Shown: positions 53,562-62,614, counted from the stretch's first letter. The stretch: DNA of 64,000 nt from an uncultured Pseudomonadota bacterium (GCA_913061235.1 CAJXTB010000002.1:186001-250000); one strand, 5' to 3'. The notes: generated from the letters alone by a model not told the origin. Numbers and translations are program-made.

Positions 53562-55034
53562 CTAGGCCGAACGCCGGCGACGAATCAAGGGAAGCAGGCC
53601 CAGAGTTACCAGTCCAAGCAGCCCAGTGAATGGCGTTGGGGCGGCTGCGCACTCGCACTCTCCGAACAGCGGAATGGGGTCGCCGGTATCCGTACGGCCA
53701 GGGTCTCCGCTGTCGCGAGGAGTTCCGTCACCTACGCAAAAGTAGCCGCCCTCCGACTCAACGTAGTCGCAACCACCTTCGTCGGAACAGTCGCGCTCAC
53801 GGAGCTCTCCGCCCTGGCACCACACGGCAACATCGCCCTGGCACTCGCCTTCAAAGTCAATGCCATCGCAGTCGTCGGTTGGTTCCACGTCGCCAGTGGT
53901 CTCGAATGGCGCGCGGTCAACACGGAAGGTGTAGTTGGTGGTTTCTCCTTCAAAGCATGCGAGGAACGCAAAGATACGTCCGCCAGCGAAACCATCATCC
54001 GAGACAGGCCCCGTCAAGCCAGAGCCTCCGCTCGATGCAAGTGGCTCGTTGCTCGATGTGTCGTAGACGGCGAAGTCGAGGTCGGAGCTTCCCGTCCAAT
54101 CGAGGGTGAATCGTGCGTTGTCTGTACACGGCAGATCTAGAACGAACCAGTCCCGGTCTCCGGTGTAGGCGTTGTTGCCGTCGTTGCCACAGGTGAGCTG
54201 ACCCGACACGACGACATCGCCGCCGCTGGTCGGAGCCCAGTAGTCAACATCGTCTTCGCCGCTCCAGTCGTTGGGCTCACTCTCGGTGTAGCTGACTGCA
54301 GCGCCCGAACAAGTACCGTCGGTAGGGTCTACCGGTGCGGAACCGCTGCACGTACCGCCGTCACAGGACACACCGCAGGCGCAGTACTTGTCTGCCGAGC
54401 AGGTGTTGGAGCTACTGGGGGCGTTGCCGCAGATGGCTGATGTGTCGTCGCAGGTCAGGTCGCGCTCAGCCGTACCGCCGGAGTACGAAGGCCACAGGCT
54501 TGAGCCGCTGTAGTCGCTGTGTCCAATGCCGGCCCAGTGACCCGCTTCATGCGTAGCGACGGAGCGAAAGTCTACCCGATTACTGGAGGTTGAGTTCGGG
54601 TTGAACGAGAAGTTTTGCCCGTTGAACACCATGTCTGAGCTGCCAATGAGGCAGTTGGAGGGGTTGTACGACACCAGGGTGATGCCGATGGTCGACGCTC
54701 CCCAGGCCGCAGGCCAACCCGATTCGTAGACGCCCACAATGTTTGCGCTAGAAACGCCGCCCGGGTCGGCGTTGACGTCGCTGCCGCGGGTGGGGGTGTA
54801 CGAAGTACAGCCTGGATTGGTCCACTCGTCGAACGATGTCTCCATCTGGCTCGCGAAGGTCGAGAACGACAGCTCGTTCGACACGTCACTGGTGGACAGC
54901 TGGTAGGTGGTCTGGCTGCCGGACCAGCGCGTAGGTTGGCCTCCACAGGTATCGAGGTAGTCGAAGGCCTGGGCCGTAGGCGCCAAGACAATGCCAGCGC
55001 CAATGAGCAGAGTTGCGGTTGTGCGAGCGCTCAC
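53562..55034 (-). CDS. Matrixin-like metalloprotease, MYXO-CTERM anchored
   Basis: 490 residues; GTG 55034 overlapping the upstream stop. A signal peptide (TATLLIGAGIVLAPTAQA) is followed by a metzincin domain whose zinc site THEAGHWAGIGHSD is near 160-173 (HExGHxxGxxH). A Cys-rich stretch (CACGVSCDGGTC) and two strand-rich modules, one resembling a pre-peptidase C-terminal domain (DWFVLDLPCTDNARFTLDW), follow. The end CECAAAPTPFTGLLGLVTL-LLPLIRRRR is a MYXO-CTERM tail. Thus it is a secreted, surface-anchored protease candidate, possibly for predation or matrix turnover. All three His of the zinc motif are present. Confidence 0.92.
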   Translation of the reverse strand: MSARTTATLLIGAGIVLAPTAQAFDYLDTCGGQPTRWSGSQTTYQLSTSDVSNELSFSTFASQMETSFDEWTNPGCTSYTPTRGSDVNADPGGVSSANIVGVYESGWPAAWGASTIGITLVSYNPSNCLIGSSDMVFNGQNFSFNPNSTSSNRVDFRSVATHEAGHWAGIGHSDYSGSSLWPSYSGGTAERDLTCDDTSAICGNAPSSSNTCSADKYCACGVSCDGGTCSGSAPVDPTDGTCSGAAVSYTESEPNDWSGEDDVDYWAPTSGGDVVVSGQLTCGNDGNNAYTGDRDWFVLDLPCTDNARFTLDWTGSSDLDFAVYDTSSNEPLASSGGSGLTGPVSDDGFAGGRIFAFLACFEGETTNYTFRVDRAPFETTGDVEPTDDCDGIDFEGECQGDVAVWCQGGELRERDCSDEGGCDYVESEGGYFCVGDGTPRDSGDPGRTDTGDPIPLFGECECAAAPTPFTGLLGLVTLGLLPLIRRRRSA

Positions 55035-55624
55035 TGCTCACCTCCATTGGCGGCGGGAGCGGGGACCGGGGCCACCTCTTCCAGAATAATGGCAAGCCGG
55101 GCCAGAGTCATTGGCGAGCCTTCTGAGTCGTCGACGAAGGGACGCATGGGGCCAACCTTGCTGCGATGAAACAGGCCCTCATCCAGGTCTCGCTCCAGCA
55201 GGGTGCCGTCAAGCGATGGGATGACGCTGTACTTGGACTGCTGTAGTGCGGTCAGGTACCAGAAACCGTCTACCTGGCGAACGAATAGGCAGACGGCTTC
55301 CCCGGGGATGAGCGTGGCATCACCGGGCAGCCGAAGGATCTCGTCGCCAAGGCGGCCTCCCATTTGGTGCACCTCGAAGTCTACGGGGGCATCTCCGTAC
55401 AGCGATTTTTGCAGGTGGACCGCGGTGTGCGTGAAGAGTCGCCCAGTGGCTGGATCTCGGTCGACGCGCTGCTCTCCGACAGTCGCCAATATGACGGCGT
55501 CTGACTCGAGAGCATGCTCCACTTCCGACAGGTAGACAGCCGTCGTTGCATGGGCAGAATCGGCCATGGGTACGGTGAGAGCTAGGGCGGCGAGGAGCGC
55601 TGCGCCGCGTACAAACCTGATCAT
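55031..55624 (-). CDS. Secreted protein of unknown function
   Basis: 197 residues from ATG 55624, with GGAGG 4 bases upstream. Signal peptide FVRGAALLAALALTVPMADSAHA. The mature part (SEVEHALESDAVILATVGEQ, then PGEAVCLFVRQVDGFWYLTAL) is a compact strand-rich protein with no motif I recognise. Its stop overlaps the GTG of the matrixin-like protease (GTGA). It is therefore likely co-expressed and could be a chaperone, inhibitor or partner of that protease; this is a context inference. Confidence 0.75.
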   Translation of the reverse strand: MIRFVRGAALLAALALTVPMADSAHATTAVYLSEVEHALESDAVILATVGEQRVDRDPATGRLFTHTAVHLQKSLYGDAPVDFEVHQMGGRLGDEILRLPGDATLIPGEAVCLFVRQVDGFWYLTALQQSKYSVIPSLDGTLLERDLDEGLFHRSKVGPMRPFVDDSEGSPMTLARLAIILEEVAPVPAPAANGGEQ

Positions 55625-55684
55625 AGAGCCTCCGGATGAGTCGAGCATAGCCGCTCCGCACGTGAATGGTCGGTAACCATCCCG

Positions 55685-56428
55685 TCAACGCTCCACGAGG
55701 GAACGCTCTGTCGCTACACTTGCTTCCCAGTGGTCCAGTTCTGCGTTGGTAAACGGAAATGAAGACGACTGGACCTCCAGCAGGGTGAAGCGCTCAATGA
55801 GGTCCTGGGCCCGTTCTCCCCACTCGGTGGGCGCTCGTGTTGCCCACATCTCGCCAATCGCGGCGCGGCGACCCGCATAGTCGGGCAGTGGATTGCCTAA
55901 GAGGTCTTCGCCACCATGCCAGATGCGAGACAAGTCCCGTTGAAGGCGAGCTGTGACGTGCTCGTCTGCCAGTGCTGTATGGAGTTGTACGACGTCGTCA
56001 TGAACGACGGTGGCAACCTGGGTGCGCTGTCCTTGCATCTTGCGATTGTCGGTCACCAACCCCTGAACGGACATGCAGGAAATCAGTGTCCACGGCGTGA
56101 GGCAGGCGAGATTGGCGGCCTTGGGACGGTCTGGGTCCCATTGTGCACCCGGTGGAGCCCAGACGAACCCGCGCCTGCGCGTTCGCACATGACCCTCTGG
56201 GCTGACCACAACGACCGGTCGCCAAGCATCCCCGTGACGAAAGATGAGGTCACCGTCTCGCTGGGTGTCTCGATGGTACCCCTGGCCCTGAAGCGTTTCC
56301 GTGAGCGCTTGGCGTGCTTCAACGACCGACACGGTGTCGCGGATGACCACTGTGAGCACATCGTCGGTGTCAGCCTCCGTATCGGGCTCTTGAGCCCAAG
56401 CGAGGGCAATCATCAGCAGCAGAGACAA
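55685..56428 (-). CDS. Secreted protein of unknown function
   Basis: 247 residues; TTG start with AAGG upstream, an ATG five codons later being an alternative. A short leader SLLLMIALAWAQEP is a signal peptide. The mature region includes YHRDTQRDGDLIFRHGDAWRPVVVVSPEGHV and a helical C-terminus. No known motif. It stands alone, with the Cadherin/Ig-like gene divergent upstream. Function unknown. Confidence 0.65.
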   Translation of the reverse strand: MSLLLMIALAWAQEPDTEADTDDVLTVVIRDTVSVVEARQALTETLQGQGYHRDTQRDGDLIFRHGDAWRPVVVVSPEGHVRTRRRGFVWAPPGAQWDPDRPKAANLACLTPWTLISCMSVQGLVTDNRKMQGQRTQVATVVHDDVVQLHTALADEHVTARLQRDLSRIWHGGEDLLGNPLPDYAGRRAAIGEMWATRAPTEWGERAQDLIERFTLLEVQSSSFPFTNAELDHWEASVATERSLVER

Positions 56429-56516
56429 AACAACCTTCCATCACCTCTGGGAGGTGGACAAACGGGGCTTATCCTCTCTCTGGAGTGTGCCGAGTACCTC
56501 AATGACTGGAGGACCC

Positions 56517-58175
56517 ATGCGAATCATTTCTCTCCCCATCTCATTGCTCATCGCCCTTCCGGCATTGGCCAATGAAGCCCCATCAACCCCAGAGTCTGGC
56601 GCGCTGAGCGCGTTCGAAGACCGGGAAGCGACCATTCAGTTTCACGGTGTCGATGCCGATGAAGACTCGCTGACCTACCGAATTGTCGATGCCCCAGAGC
56701 ACGGCGAAATTGTTCAGCGAGCTGGCATGTGGTTGTACCAACCCGCCGCAAACTTTCATGGCACCGACACCTTCAGCTATGCCGCATCGGACGGTATCGC
56801 AGAGTCGGTTCCCACCCAGGTCGCGGTGGCGGTAGCCGCAACGCAGGACGTCGTCACAGCCGAGCCGCTGTCGATTGAAACCAATGAAGAGGCCGGTATT
56901 TCCTTCACGCTCGCTGCAGTCGCGGAAGACGGCGTTCGGGTGAGTTGGGAATTGTTGGAAGGCCCGCGTTCGGGCGCCCTACAAGGCGAAGACCAGATGT
57001 TCGGCGACTCAACCCCCACACTTAGCTACACGCCAGATGACGACTTCTTCGGCAGCGACCGCATTGTTGTGGCAGCCTACGACCGTGGCAGCCCCGTTGC
57101 GAGCATCATCCAAGTGCCGATTCGTGTAATTGGCACCCCAGATGCGCCCGGTGCCGTGTCATTGCTGTCGCCGGAGTTCGGCGCCGAAGTCACGACTGTG
57201 CGTCCGACGTTGCAGTGGTCCACGGTGACGGATGCCGACGGTGACCCCGTCACGTACGCTGCCCGTATTTGGAACATGGGCACCAACGAAATGGTGGCAT
57301 CCGGTGCTGGATTTCGGGCCTCGGGAGCGGTTGTTCAGTGGCGACCATCCCTCGAACTGACAGCCGGTACCTACTACGCCTGGGAGGCCTACGCTGACGA
57401 CGGCGAGCTGCGCGGTCCACTGTCAGCCGAAGGGGTCTTTAGTGTCTCAAGCATCAACGCTGCCCCGAGCGGCCTCGCGCTTCTCGAGCCCGCAGATGGC
57501 GACATCCTGACCACCGATGCACCGACTCTGGTATTTGACGCCGCTGTTGACCCCGAGGCCAGCTCGGTGTTCCACGAGATTGAAGTCGACCATGCTCGGG
57601 ATTTCTCCAGCGACGACCGGCTTCAGGTCTCCGTGCCAACCAATGGTGGTACCCAGTCGATTGACGTCGCTGACTATGCCTACGCACTACCGCGCTTCTC
57701 CCAAGGCTACGCCCGGATTCGCGCCGTCGACAACACCGGGGCTTCAACACCCTGGCAGGTCGTCGGATTCACCGCAGGCGGGCCCAACAGTGCCCCAACA
57801 GAGCCTGAAGCTGCGATTGTGAACGACCATCCAGCGAGCGACTGCGTTTGGTCCATTCGCTCGGTCGACCCAGACGCCGACGCGGTCCAATACGAGGTCA
57901 CCAAGGTCTTGAACTCGGACGATGTCACGACCACCGCGTTCTACGACGTCGGTTCACCCGAGGCGATCTATGCATGTCCGCGTAGTGCAGAGGGTGAGGT
58001 CCAAGGCGTTTGGGTTCGGGCAGTCGACGAGTTCGGCGCGGCGTCAGAGTGGGCTTTTGCAACGCCAAAGAACGCGAACGAACAGCTCGCCTCATCCTGT
58101 AGCTCCGTCCCGGCTCCAGTGGGGATGTTCCCGCTCGCACTGATGCTCTTGGGCCTACGACGTCGTCGTAGCTAG
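56517..58175 (+). CDS. Cadherin/Ig-like surface protein with MYXO-CTERM
   Basis: 552 residues from ATG 56517 (GGAGG 4 bases upstream); signal peptide MRIISLPISLLIALPALA. Tandem Ig-like/cadherin-like modules: VDADEDSLTYRIVDAPEHGEIVQ with YQPAANFHGTDTFSYAASDG (a tandem-95/cadherin pattern), then DFFGSDRIVVAAYDRG, then fibronectin-like LLSPEFGAEVTTVRPTLQWSTV and LLEPADGDILTTDAPTLVFDAAV. The tail SSCSSVPAPVGMFPLALMLLGLRRRR is MYXO-CTERM. Likely an adhesive surface protein. Confidence 0.88.
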   Translation: MRIISLPISLLIALPALANEAPSTPESGALSAFEDREATIQFHGVDADEDSLTYRIVDAPEHGEIVQRAGMWLYQPAANFHGTDTFSYAASDGIAESVPTQVAVAVAATQDVVTAEPLSIETNEEAGISFTLAAVAEDGVRVSWELLEGPRSGALQGEDQMFGDSTPTLSYTPDDDFFGSDRIVVAAYDRGSPVASIIQVPIRVIGTPDAPGAVSLLSPEFGAEVTTVRPTLQWSTVTDADGDPVTYAARIWNMGTNEMVASGAGFRASGAVVQWRPSLELTAGTYYAWEAYADDGELRGPLSAEGVFSVSSINAAPSGLALLEPADGDILTTDAPTLVFDAAVDPEASSVFHEIEVDHARDFSSDDRLQVSVPTNGGTQSIDVADYAYALPRFSQGYARIRAVDNTGASTPWQVVGFTAGGPNSAPTEPEAAIVNDHPASDCVWSIRSVDPDADAVQYEVTKVLNSDDVTTTAFYDVGSPEAIYACPRSAEGEVQGVWVRAVDEFGAASEWAFATPKNANEQLASSCSSVPAPVGMFPLALMLLGLRRRRS

Positions 58176-58185
58176 TCCGTAGCCC

Positions 58186-58962
58186 CTAGTCTTCTTCGCC
58201 ACCGTCGAGCACGTCGTCCACATTGGACGCTTGGTCGACGATGGCATTTGCGGCTTGTGAGACAGCAAAACTGTCCGGTACGTCCGCGCCAATGACCCGG
58301 CTCTCGACCCAGAATGCCTCGGCGCGTCGTGCCCCATCGCCCCAGGGATAGACAAAGAACATGGCGTACGATTGGTCGACAGCCACGATGCTGGTGGAGA
58401 ACTCAACTGGCGTAGGGGACAACGTGCGGCCTGCGATGAACGGCTCGCCGTCTTCTGGGTGGACCCAGCGCAAGGTCTGTGTCCAAGTCTGTGTGGAGCG
58501 TCCGAGGAGTCGAACGCGTACCGTCTGTGTGGCGGTGTAGGTCCAGGTGTCGCACTCGCCAGCGAGGAAGCAGTCGACGTCGGTCTGTTCGGTCATTTCG
58601 AACTCTTCGACGGACTCGAACAGATCGTCCTTGTTCGCAGCGGCCAAGATGGGCAGGACTGCGTCGAGCGTGTTTCGGTAGTCAGCACCGGCAACGGCAC
58701 CCAACACACCGTCGATGTCTGGGTCTTCGACGCCCGCATTCTCTAGATTTTCAACTGAGAGGTCTTCGACGCGGTAGCCATCAGTTAGTTCCTCAAAGTT
58801 CTCGTCCACCCATGGGAATAGCCCTTCACCAACGGCAATGAGGTACTCTTCGTCGTCGTCAAAGTGCTCGAAGCCATAGACCACGAGGTCTTCGATTTCT
58901 TCGGGGGCATCCACAACGGTACAAGCGCTGGCGAGGAACAGGAGGGTGAGGGCAGGGCGCAT
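58186..58962 (-). CDS. Acidic lipoprotein of unknown function
   Basis: 258 residues from ATG 58962, with GGAGA upstream and leader LTLLFLASAC (lipobox). The mature protein is strongly acidic (EEIEDLVVYGFEHFDDDEEYLIAVGEGLF; ENLENAGVEDPDIDGV) and mixed alpha/beta; the C-terminus ends in DDVLDGGEED. One Cys pair is in DCFLAGEC. No family recognised. It is convergent with the Ig-like gene, the two stops being 10 bp apart. Confidence 0.75.
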   Translation of the reverse strand: MRPALTLLFLASACTVVDAPEEIEDLVVYGFEHFDDDEEYLIAVGEGLFPWVDENFEELTDGYRVEDLSVENLENAGVEDPDIDGVLGAVAGADYRNTLDAVLPILAAANKDDLFESVEEFEMTEQTDVDCFLAGECDTWTYTATQTVRVRLLGRSTQTWTQTLRWVHPEDGEPFIAGRTLSPTPVEFSTSIVAVDQSYAMFFVYPWGDGARRAEAFWVESRVIGADVPDSFAVSQAANAIVDQASNVDDVLDGGEED

Positions 58963-59026
58963 GGGGTCTCCGCGGGAGGGGCGTAGCGTACCGCTGATTG
59001 GACACCGCACGCTACGTCTTGCGTCC

Positions 59027-59530
59027 CTACTCTGCGGTAAGCTCGTCGTTTAGGGCTTCTTCGCGAGCCATCAGCTCGGCCGTGTGCTGGCTTCGGGTGT
59101 GCCACATGAGCCGCCAACAGGCCAACAGCCCGAGGAGAACAACGACACACAGGCCAATGATCCATGGCGAACCGTTGGAGATTGGCAGGGTCGTGGTCAC
59201 CAATCCAATGCCAATGAGAGCGGTTCCAGGAACGAGTGGGAGGACCGTCCATAGGGCGGCGGTTCTTGCCGAAGAGATGCCGTCGTTCAACAGGCGCTGG
59301 TAGGCGACCATAGGGGCGGCGCCATCAGGGGCAGGTGCAGGGCGGTTGCGGACTGTCCACCACACACCGATGAGGCTGCCAATCGCGGCGAGGCTCGCCC
59401 CAATCTGTACCCAAAACATCCGTGTGGTCAGGGCAATAAAGACGAACACAACAGTCATCAACGCTGACGTAAACACGTCACGTGAGGCACGCTTGCGGAA
59501 AGCGTGCATGAACGATTCGGCTTCTTGCAT
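59027..59530 (-). CDS. Integral membrane protein
   Basis: 167 residues from ATG 59530; an upstream ATG at 59599 would overlap the divergent gene's start and lacks a ribosome site, so the shorter form is preferred but not certain. It has two hydrophobic pairs: VFTSALMTVVFVFIALTTRMFWVQIGASLAAIGSLIGVWW, then AALWTVLPLVPGTALIGIGLV and PWIIGLCVVVLLGLLACW, so four TM helices are likely, with a charged C-terminal tail in the cytoplasm. No motif. Function unknown. Confidence 0.7.
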   Translation of the reverse strand: MQEAESFMHAFRKRASRDVFTSALMTVVFVFIALTTRMFWVQIGASLAAIGSLIGVWWTVRNRPAPAPDGAAPMVAYQRLLNDGISSARTAALWTVLPLVPGTALIGIGLVTTTLPISNGSPWIIGLCVVVLLGLLACWRLMWHTRSQHTAELMAREEALNDELTAE

Positions 59531-59597
59531 CAAGGATGGAGGTGTCACACCCACATCTTGCCACAGCACGTTGTTAGACTTGCGCGAAGAGGTGTGC

Positions 59598-60362
59598 ATG
59601 GGTGGTGCGTCAGTTGAGTTGCTGTGCCTGGTCGGGGAAGACCCGCCGGAACGTTTGGCGTCGGATGCTGTTGTGAGTGTCACCGTTGACACTCCCGACG
59701 CGGGGCCAGCGACCGCGCGCGTTGAGGGCACGGGATTTTATGAGGGTGCGCGTGTTCGTATTGGCATGGTCTTCGGAATCGTCCCGCATGTTCTGATCGA
59801 TGGTGTGGCGCACGAAGATGGTGATGGATGGCGCATTGAAGACGTTGTGCATGCGATTCGTGAGCGACCGCTGGAGACGGACGCGGAGTCACTCGTGGCA
59901 CAGCTCACGACGGCATTTGCGTATGAGGCCATCTTCGGTCACCGCGTGGAGTTGGCGGTAGACGACAACATAGCGGCAGTCCCGAATCCGCCCAACCAGA
60001 CGCTTGGAGAGTGGTTGGACCAGGTCTGTGAACAACACAACCTCACGGTCACGCGCAGAGCCGGTGCATCGGCCTTTCAAAGCGTGTTTCGCGTGGGACC
60101 GCTCGCGATGCAGCGATGTCAGATGCCCCCGTTCACTCCCGACTCTGTGCTGAGCGAGCGACGCTTTTCGCCCGCGCCGGGTGTTCGAGTGGCTGAGCTG
60201 CGTGTCGTGGCGACGACCCAACAGCGCGGGTTGATTGGACGCGTCCACGACCTGGTCGGGTTTGGAGACGACGACGGTGTCTGGTACGCCCAGCACATCT
60301 GCCACCATCTGGAGGCTGCTTCCTACGAACAGACCCTCACCCTCGTTCGAGTGGGCGCATGA
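59598..60362 (+). CDS. Unknown protein, possible phage gpD/VgrG-like baseplate fold
   Basis: 254 residues; ATG 59598 with AGAGG 5 bases upstream. The layout LRVEG-like start, GARVRIGMVFGIVPHVLIDGVAHEDGDGWRIEDVVH, then ESLVAQLTTAFAYE, NQTLGEWLDQVCEQHNLTVTRR, and a strand-rich end (VWYAQHICHHLEAASYEQTLTLVRVG) resembles the phage late-control gpD family (baseplate hub), but I can point to no exact motif, so this is a weak hypothesis. The stop overlaps the serine hydrolase start (ATGA). An orphan tube gene is 2.3 kb away (62615). Confidence 0.45.
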   Translation: MGGASVELLCLVGEDPPERLASDAVVSVTVDTPDAGPATARVEGTGFYEGARVRIGMVFGIVPHVLIDGVAHEDGDGWRIEDVVHAIRERPLETDAESLVAQLTTAFAYEAIFGHRVELAVDDNIAAVPNPPNQTLGEWLDQVCEQHNLTVTRRAGASAFQSVFRVGPLAMQRCQMPPFTPDSVLSERRFSPAPGVRVAELRVVATTQQRGLIGRVHDLVGFGDDDGVWYAQHICHHLEAASYEQTLTLVRVGA

Positions 60363-61585
60363 CGGACTCGGTGTACGACGCGCTTGTGGGTGCCGTCGGA
60401 GACGTATTTCCAGCAGCACAGGCGGTCGTTCTGTCCGACGGTGAGCTTGTCTGTTCGCATGCCGTAGGTGAGGCTGCTGGCGCTGTGGTGACGCCACAGA
60501 CGGTGTTCGACATTGCCAGCATCACCAAGTTGGTCGCGACAACCGCTGCACTCGGCCTGCTGGTGTCCGAGCGACACATCAGCTTTGACGACCCCGTGAG
60601 CGATTTCCTTCCGCTGTTTGCACGGAACGGAAAGGCTGACCTGACGATTCGTCAGCTAATGGGGCATAGCTCTGGCCTTGCGCCGTGGCAGCCGTTCTTC
60701 GCGAGCTGTCAGGCAGATCCCATCGCTCAGCAGGTCTACCCTTGGGCGCCGGTACTTCCCGGCGTGTCGCGAGCCATGGCGTTTGAGCGCGCTCGGAGCC
60801 TTGTTGTGGATGCGGTTCTCACGGCTCCACAGGCGCATGAGGAGGGGGTTCGTGCCTACTCGGACCTCGGCTTCATCACCCTTGGCGAGGTTGTGGCCTC
60901 TGTGACTGGCCAGCCTTTCGACACGTTCTGTGCCGAGCACATCTTCGCCCGATTGGGGGTTGAGCAGACGCGCTTCTTCGACCTGCGGACCGCACCGTTC
61001 AGCGAGGGCATTATCGCCGGCACCGGAAGCACGCGTCCGCGGCAGCCGGCTCCTGGACAGGAAGGTCTGTTTCGCGTGCCCGACCAGCCGGAACAGGTCT
61101 GCCCAGGCGAAGTGGATGACGACAATGCGTTTGCCATGCACGGTGTTGCCGGTCACGCCGGCGTCTTCTCGACCGCGATGGACGTTGCCCGAATTGGCCA
61201 GGCCCTTCTGGAAGATGCCTTCGGCGCTGGGCACTTGATGAGTACCGGCGTGATGCACGAGATGATGTCGGTGGACGTTGGTGCGAGTGGCCCTGAGCGT
61301 GGTCTTGGCTTTGACCGGATTTCGAAGGTGGGGTCGTCTGCAGGGACACGTCTTGGGCAGGGCGGCCCGCTCGGTGGGGTTGGGCATCTCGGCTTCACTG
61401 GGACGTCACTGTGGCTAGACTTGGACCGCAAGGCCGTTGTTTGCTTGCTCACCAACCGTACGTTGATGGGGCGTGAGCATGCAGCCCGCATCAGGGCATT
61501 TCGTCCACAGTTCCACAACCTCGTGGCCGACATGCTCGATACAGACCCCGAAGCCGAGGTTGTGACTGACCCAGGGGTGCGCTGA
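60359..61585 (+). CDS. Serine hydrolase, beta-lactamase-related (class C/EstB type)
   Basis: 408 residues; ATG overlapping the previous stop. The SxxK motif is ASITK with Ser 54 and Lys 57; the second motif is YSD near 166 (YSDLGF, common in esterase-like members, in place of YxN); and HLGFTGTS near 343 supplies the third (HxG). RQLMGHSSGL is another family block. No signal peptide, so a cytoplasmic esterase or peptidase is more likely than a beta-lactamase. Substrate unknown. The 4-bp overlap with the upstream gene indicates joint expression. Confidence 0.9.
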   Translation: MTDSVYDALVGAVGDVFPAAQAVVLSDGELVCSHAVGEAAGAVVTPQTVFDIASITKLVATTAALGLLVSERHISFDDPVSDFLPLFARNGKADLTIRQLMGHSSGLAPWQPFFASCQADPIAQQVYPWAPVLPGVSRAMAFERARSLVVDAVLTAPQAHEEGVRAYSDLGFITLGEVVASVTGQPFDTFCAEHIFARLGVEQTRFFDLRTAPFSEGIIAGTGSTRPRQPAPGQEGLFRVPDQPEQVCPGEVDDDNAFAMHGVAGHAGVFSTAMDVARIGQALLEDAFGAGHLMSTGVMHEMMSVDVGASGPERGLGFDRISKVGSSAGTRLGQGGPLGGVGHLGFTGTSLWLDLDRKAVVCLLTNRTLMGREHAARIRAFRPQFHNLVADMLDTDPEAEVVTDPGVR

Positions 61586-61664
61586 CGGGGCAGGGATGCG
61601 TTATACTGCACGTCCCTCCGCGCACTTTGCGCACCCCCTCCCCAACATTGCCCCGGACGTTGCC

Positions 61665-62510
61665 ATGCGCAATCTGCTCAAAGCCGGCATTCGCCGTTTT
61701 GTTACTCCTGACTCACGTCATCCGATCGGAGACAAGCACGCGACGGTGATTGCGGTGTCGGTGCAGAAGGGCGGGGTTGGTAAGACCACCACTACGGTGA
61801 ACCTGGCATCTGCTCTGGCACGTCATCACGACAAGCGTGTCCTGCTGATTGACCTGGACCCACAAGGACACGTGACTACCGCACTCTCAGCGCAGGTACG
61901 TCCGGGTGGTGGGGCTCTGTCCCGCGTGCTGACGGATGAGCAGACCACCGATGAAGTCATGGATGTGGTCACAGCGACAGACATCCCGAATCTAAGCGTC
62001 ACGCCATTCGACGCGAACCTCGGCAGCGCGGAAGACCTGATGGGCACGCGCATTGGAAAGGAGTTCCTGCTCCGGGATGCCCTGCGTGTGACCCGAACGC
62101 ACTACGACTTCATCGTCATTGACTGCCCACCCAATCTGGGCAACCTGACGCTGAACGGCCTGTGTGCTGCGGACCAGGTACTCATTCCCTGCGACCCATC
62201 GCCGCTTGCGGTCAAGGGAGTGGACGCTGTGGTGCAGACCATCACCCGCATTGCCAGTCGCCTCAACCCCGACATCGACGTTCTCGGCATTCTGATGACG
62301 CGGGTGGACGGTCGTAATCGCAAGCTCAATGACACCGTCACCGACAAGATTCGTGAGACCTATGGTGATGTCATGTTGCCTGTCAGCATTGGCATCGACA
62401 CTCAGCTCGCCAAGGCACAAGTGGATGGCCAGGACATCTTCACCTTCGCGCCGACAAGCCGGGCAGCCAAGCAGTACCGCGAGCTCGCAGACCTCATCGT
62501 CGCGTCGTGA
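61665..62510 (+). CDS. ParA/MinD-type Walker ATPase, orphan
   Basis: 281 residues from ATG 61665; the frame starts at 61596 but the extra segment is not family-like. Deviant Walker A KGGVGKTT (35-42), IDLDPQGHVT (A' and magnesium), and DFIVIDCPPNLGNLTLNGL (Walker B) define ParA. The C-terminus fits SMC/ParA type ATPases (VLGILMTRVDGRNRKLNDTV). ParA usually moves chromosomes, plasmids or protein clusters and works with ParB or another partner; no parB lies here. A hairpin follows (62540). It may position a non-DNA cargo. Confidence 0.92.
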   Translation: MRNLLKAGIRRFVTPDSRHPIGDKHATVIAVSVQKGGVGKTTTTVNLASALARHHDKRVLLIDLDPQGHVTTALSAQVRPGGGALSRVLTDEQTTDEVMDVVTATDIPNLSVTPFDANLGSAEDLMGTRIGKEFLLRDALRVTRTHYDFIVIDCPPNLGNLTLNGLCAADQVLIPCDPSPLAVKGVDAVVQTITRIASRLNPDIDVLGILMTRVDGRNRKLNDTVTDKIRETYGDVMLPVSIGIDTQLAKAQVDGQDIFTFAPTSRAAKQYRELADLIVAS

Positions 62511-62539
62511 GAATCATCGCGTCTTGAGCTCAAACGGAC

Positions 62540-62571
62540 AATGCCCGCGACACTTGCGTGACGCGGGCATT
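62540..62571. terminator. Bidirectional hairpin between ParA and tube gene
   Basis: AATGCCCGCG pairs with CGCGGGCATT, and the inner CAC/GTG extends the stem. It lies 30 bp after the ParA stop and 44 bp beyond the convergent tube-gene stop. The T-run is short on both sides, so it may be a weak or factor-aided terminator. Confidence 0.55.
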
Positions 62572-62614
62572 GAAGACAGACGACGCGAACGCCGTCTGCA
62601 AGATGCGAGTGGCC

